A stretch of DNA of 64,000 nt, from contig JAIVFI010000032.1 of NCBI GenBank assembly GCA_025558095.1, positions 310,001 through 374,000 of the forward strand, in the 5' to 3' direction. Both the position numbers and the translations under genes were made by a program. Below, in pieces: positions 59,967 to 64,000 of this stretch. The first letter of the stretch is position 1, and every line of letters begins with the position of its first letter. The notes under the pieces are model-generated. The model saw only the letters and a program-made list of their open reading frames with translations. It was not told where the DNA came from and did no database searches. The DNA is from Hyaloraphidium curvatum (lineage: Eukaryota > Monoblepharomycota > Hyaloraphidiomycetes > Hyaloraphidiales > Hyaloraphidiaceae).

Positions 59967-62900
59967 TCAATGGGTCGCCGCGTTCCACATCCTGAAGTAG
60001 TCCCCGTGATGCTCCAACAGCTCCGCGTGCGTCCCCTCCTCGACGACGGCGCCCTGGCGCACCACAAAGATGCGGTTGCAGCCGACGACCGAGGGCAGGT
60101 CGTCCGTTGTGCGGAGCACGGTGCGCCGGTCCGCCGCCGCCAGGAGTAGCCGCGCGAGCGCGGGATCGGAGGACGGCTCGGCGGGATCGTCGACGAGGAG
60201 AAGCTCCGGGTCGCGGATGAGGGCGCGAGCTGAGCAATCGGGTTGTCAATGGCGGATGCGGACGGCAGCGGCACCAAACACCCACCCAGAGCCATCCGCT
60301 CCGCCGACTCGCCATCCAACTCCTTCCCGCCCGGTCCGAGCACGGTCTCGTATCCACCGACCGCCTGTATCGCGTCGTGCACCCCCGCGGCCCCGGCCGC
60401 GGCCATGATGCTCTCGGGCGTCGCATCCGGCATCCCGTACGCCACGTTGTCCGCAGCCGTGCCCGAAAACACGGGCGCATCCCGGTCCCAGAGCGCCGTC
60501 ACGCGCGCACGCATGAACCGCCCATCCCAGTCGCGCACGTCGACGCCGTCCAGCACGATGCGGCCGTACGAGGGCTCGTACAGGCCAAGCACGAGGGCGT
60601 GCAGCGCGCGGCGCTCGGCGTGGGTGGCGCCAACGACGGCCACGTGCTCGCCCGGGTGCAGCGAGAGCGCGAAGCCGCGGAGGACGTCGGCGCCCGTGTC
60701 GGGGTCCGTGTACGCGAGGTCCGCGATCTCGAGGCTGCCGGAGGGAGCGGCAGCCTCGCCCATGTACCGCCGGCCCTCGGGTTGCGGCGGGCTGGGGGCC
60801 ATGATGAGCGCGACGGTGGCCAGCGCGCGCCGCGAGGCCTCGAGCACGTCGCCGACGGCAGGCAGCTGCCCCGACGCAGTGCCACAAAAGGCCGCGAGCG
60901 CCCAGATGATGGCGATGTTGAGGAGGGAGTACTCGAAGGGCCGGAGCAGCGAGGCCGCGTACCACCAGAAGAGCGCCTGGAAGAAGTAGAGCACGCCCTG
61001 GGCGAGCCCGTGGGCCGCGGCGGCGATCCCCCGGCCGAGCTCGGTCGACTCGGAGACGTCCTTGAGCGAGGCCTTGTACCTCGCGAGCACCTTGTCCTCG
61101 AGCCCGTACGCCGCCACCGTCCTCCACGCATCTACGGCCTCGGCGACCAGCCCGTCCGCCGCCGCCACGCCCGAGGAGAGCACCTTGCCCGCGCCGCCGG
61201 AGAAGTACCGCTCCACCGCGCCGAGGATGGCCACGGCGGGCACCAGCGCCCACGCCACCAGCGCGAGCTTCCAGCCGCACAGCATGGCCCACACAAAACC
61301 CCCGATCGCGGTCGAAAGGAACCCGACGAGGTTCCCCCACGCTCCCGTCGCCGCGCCCCGGATCTTGGGCGCCTCGGCCGACAGCGCGCGCATCACCTGG
61401 GCGGGTGAGTGCTCCTGCATCGAGAACCACGCGAGCTCGTGGGCCAGCGCGGCGTCGAACGCGCGCTTGCGCACCCGCATCGTCAGACGCTCCCCGGCCA
61501 GCTCGAAGCAGAGCACCTTGGCGTAGAAAGCAACCCCCTCGAGTGCGGCGACGTTGAACACGATCAGGGACCAGAAGTTGGCCCCCGCGGTCACGTCCTC
61601 CGGATCGGGGTCCGTGTAGACGAACAGGAGCTGTCCGAGCACGACGGCAAAGAGCACCACCACCATGCCGCCGAACAGCGACGCCGCGGTGCCGCCGGCG
61701 AGCACCCCCGCCTCGGGCCGGGAGAGCTTGAACACGTCCAGGAGGGAGAAGCTCGGCGCCGGGCCGCCGGCGACCTCCTCGTCCGCGCGCACCTGCACCT
61801 GCGCGGGGGCGGCGCCGGCGCCGGGCGCGAGCAGCATCTGCTCCTCGCCCTTGCCCGCCTCGGAGCCCTGCGGCGTGGCAGACTCGCCGTCCTGGGGGGT
61901 CGATTCCTCGTCGTCCCAGTCCGAAGTCGGAGTGGGCGGCTTATCCCCGCCGAGGCGGCCGGTGCGGCGGAGCTGCGGCGTCTCCGGGGGCCGCGAGGCG
62001 AGCAGCGAGAGGTGCGACGAGGGATCGGCGAGAAGAGCGTCGTACGAGCCGCGTTCGGCCACGCGGCCGCCGGCAAACACGGCGACGGCGTCGCACAGCC
62101 GGAGCGCATCCGTGCGGTGGCTGCGGAGGAGCACCGTTGGGCGGCGGCCAGGCCGCCGGACGACGTAGCGCAGCAGCTCGAGCTCCTCCTCGGCTGTGAG
62201 GTGCGGTACGGGGTCGTCGAGGATCAGGATCTCGGGGTCCTTGTAGAGCGCGCGGGCCACCGCGATTCTGAGGGTCACCACAGCACGTTTCCAGTCAGAA
62301 GACGTTCACCTGACTGCGCGCCGCGCTCGAACCCACCTCTCCCTCTCACCCTCCCCGAGCACCCACACGCTCGTCCCCGCCCCCCTCGGCAGGCTCCCCA
62401 CCACCTCCCCCATCCCCACCGCCGCCAAACACTCCTGCACCCTCGCCTGGTCCGGCGCCTCGGTCCCCCCTCCCAATCCGTCGGCCACCGCCTCGGCCAC
62501 GCTCCCCGTCAGCAGCGGCATCCCGCCAGCCGCCAGCGACACGGTCCTCCGGCGGAGATGGGGCACGTCGTACGACGCCAGCTCGACGCGGTCGACCCAC
62601 GCCCTTCCCGCCTCGGGATCCGCCAGCCTCACCAAGATATCCGACAGGGCGCGCATCTCCTCGCCCCCGACGATCCCCAAAACCTCCCCCCGCGCCACCA
62701 ACAGATCGCACGCGTCGAGCCCCGGCCGCAGCGCGATCCCCTCGAACGCAACCTCCCTCCCACCCCCGCCGGGCACCGGCTCGGGCACGAACCCGCCCAT
62801 ATCGCTCCCCGTCGCCCCCACTATGCGCTCCTCGGCGAGCGCCACCAGCCCCGCCGCCGCCCTCCTCCCGGTCTTGATCTCCGCCAGCCGCCCGCGGAAC

Positions 62901-63964
62901 CCTTGCGCGGCCGAAAGCCCGGCCGCGGCGCAGGCAAACACGCACAGCGCGGTGCCGGCGGACAGCTGTGCCGAGGAGGCGAGGGTGCCGGCGTACCATG
63001 CGGCGAGGGCGAACGAGCCGATGAGGAGGAAGCCGAAGACGGCGCGGGAGAGGGCGTGCCTGTGCGCCGCGCGTTCGGAAAGCAGGCTCGCGCCGCGGAC
63101 AAGGGTGTCGAAACGCGCCGAGGCGGCGGGCTGCGCGTCGGCGGAGAACACGGGGAGCAGCGAGGTGAAGGTCCTCAGCGCGTGCGAGGCGGCGGCGCGC
63201 AGGGCGGCGACGGAGGTGCGCGCTGCGCCAGCGGCGGAGCGGGCGAGGAGGAAGGTGACGGCGAATTGGAGGGGGACCAGGGCAAAGATGACGAGGGCGA
63301 GGCGCCACGAGCGGAGGAGGGCGACGGCGAGGGTGGCGATGCAGGTGGACGCGAGGGCGATGATGGAGGGGTACTGCAGGAGCGCCTTGCGGTAGAGCGG
63401 TGGGTCCCTGCGATGCGGAATCGAAGTGAGCGGAAATTGGGGACCGGCGGCGGTTGAAGCCCACCTCGAGAGAACGGTCCGCCACGCACGCTCACTCCCG
63501 TCGCGCCATCCCCCCAGCGACCCGATGGCGAGCAGGTGCGCCACCACGCGCCTCCGCAGCTCGCGCTCCTTGTCCATCGCCCACTGCTCCCACATCCATT
63601 TCCCCACGCCCGCCGCTATGGCCGCGCCGGCGCCGATCGCCGCCAAAGCCCACGCGATGTAGTTGATCTGCTGGTTGAAGGGCAGCACGGGCAGCCTGCC
63701 CAGGGAGTACTTTGCGAGCAGGTCGAAGGCCAGCCCCGCGTAGAGCGCCAGGATCGCCGGGAGAGCGCCCAGGGCCACGGAGAGGATGGTCGGGATCACG
63801 GGCGGCAGCGGCATCTTTGACCAGGGCAGCGGGTCCGGCAGGCCCAGCTTGGCGGCGGCGGGGCCGGCGGGGATCAGCTCCTTGATGCCCTTCAAATTGA
63901 GGGCGGGCATGGAGGGCAGCGAGGGCAGCGACGGCAGGGCGGGGAGCAGCGGCAGCTCGATCAT
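59967..63964 (-). CDS. Full-size ABC transporter with degenerate ATP-binding sites
   Basis: A 1271-aa ABCB-type protein (TMD-NBD-TMD-NBD). Exons: 63964-63465, 63407-62337, 62267-60286, 60229-59967. The joins rebuild GEGERERIAVARALYKDPEILILDD and ERMALARALIRDPELLLVDD. NBD folds are clear, but the catalytic motifs are altered. In NBD1 the Walker A region is GIVGGEEMRALS (no GKS/T), the signature is LGEGE and Walker B ends in DD (537-542), with an SHR H-loop (His574). In NBD2 the Walker A region is GATHAERRAL (1070-1079), the signature is LDGES and the H-loop reads RTTDD. Long acidic linker after NBD1. The N-terminal start at 63964 is near the window edge, and an upstream exon is possible. Role is inferred to be non-hydrolytic or regulatory. 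Confidence 0.85.
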
Positions 63965-64000
63965 GGGACGGGTGGCCTGGCTGCGAGCCGTGGGCGGGGT

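Noticed and set aside
1-64000. tRNA, rRNA, CRISPR arrays, bacterial operators or riboswitches
   Set aside because: No cloverleaf sequence, rRNA segment or repeat-spacer array was recognised. The intron-bearing genes show this is a nuclear eukaryotic region.
1-64000. Transposon or viral genes
   Set aside because: No transposase, reverse transcriptase, integrase or capsid motif was seen. The only repeat signals are short direct repeats, one 33-bp duplication and a microsatellite.

Overview
This is a eukaryotic, almost certainly fungal, chromosome segment. It is GC-rich and gene-dense. Genes lie on both strands as separate transcription units, and about half carry short spliceosomal introns (mostly 49-90 nt, donor often GTGGGT or GTGNGN, acceptor usually CAG). 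The fungal signal comes from an MNN1/2-type GT71 mannosyltransferase, a GPR1/FUN34/YaaH acetate transporter, GPI-anchored Cys-rich wall-type proteins and a GH26 mannanase-like enzyme, next to core eukaryotic genes (ORC3, an SCFD2-type SM protein, a kinesin, a CLC antiporter). A high-GC early-diverging (zoosporic) lineage would fit. Naming a genus such as Hyaloraphidium would be a guess.

Layout. 0.5-10 kb: acetate transporter, short-chain dehydrogenase, LRR protein with a phospho-motif tail, kinesin, and a large GH38/GH57-like enzyme. 10-16 kb: two unrecognised proteins, a 7-exon GMC oxidoreductase, an orphan multi-pass membrane protein and a hotdog thioesterase. 16-24.6 kb: ORC3, two secreted Cys-rich protein genes lying between short direct repeats, an alpha/beta hydrolase and an NAD(P)-binding protein. 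25-34 kb: a paralogue of the orphan membrane protein, a START protein, a CLC antiporter with an altered filter, a GT71 mannosyltransferase and a fatty-acid/sterol hydroxylase. 34-43 kb: two tandem F-box-like paralogues, SCFD2, a third F-box-like gene, a TRAF-type zinc-finger protein and a kinase-Sel1 fusion. 43-52.6 kb: an amino-acid transporter with an apparent frameshift, a CRAL-TRIO protein, an 8-exon AMP-forming ligase, GH26 and an amidase. 52.8-64 kb: an F-box-like protein, a small ORF, a MYND protein, a DDD-type glycosyltransferase with an apple-like tail, a GPI-anchored glycoprotein and a full-size ABC transporter whose two ATP sites are both degenerate.

The genes do not form one pathway. 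Recurrent themes are cell-surface and glycan biology (GT71, the DDD transferase, GH26, the GH38/57-like enzyme, three secreted Cys-rich proteins), lipid handling (START, CRAL-TRIO, hydroxylase, thioesterase, GMC, AMP ligase) and expanded regulatory families (F-box-like, MYND, kinase-Sel1). The most unusual items are the degenerate ABC transporter, the paired orphan membrane proteins, the CLC filter substitution and the secreted-protein cassette.

All exon models were worked out by hand from frame continuity, splice signals and family motifs. They were not checked against transcripts or by database search.
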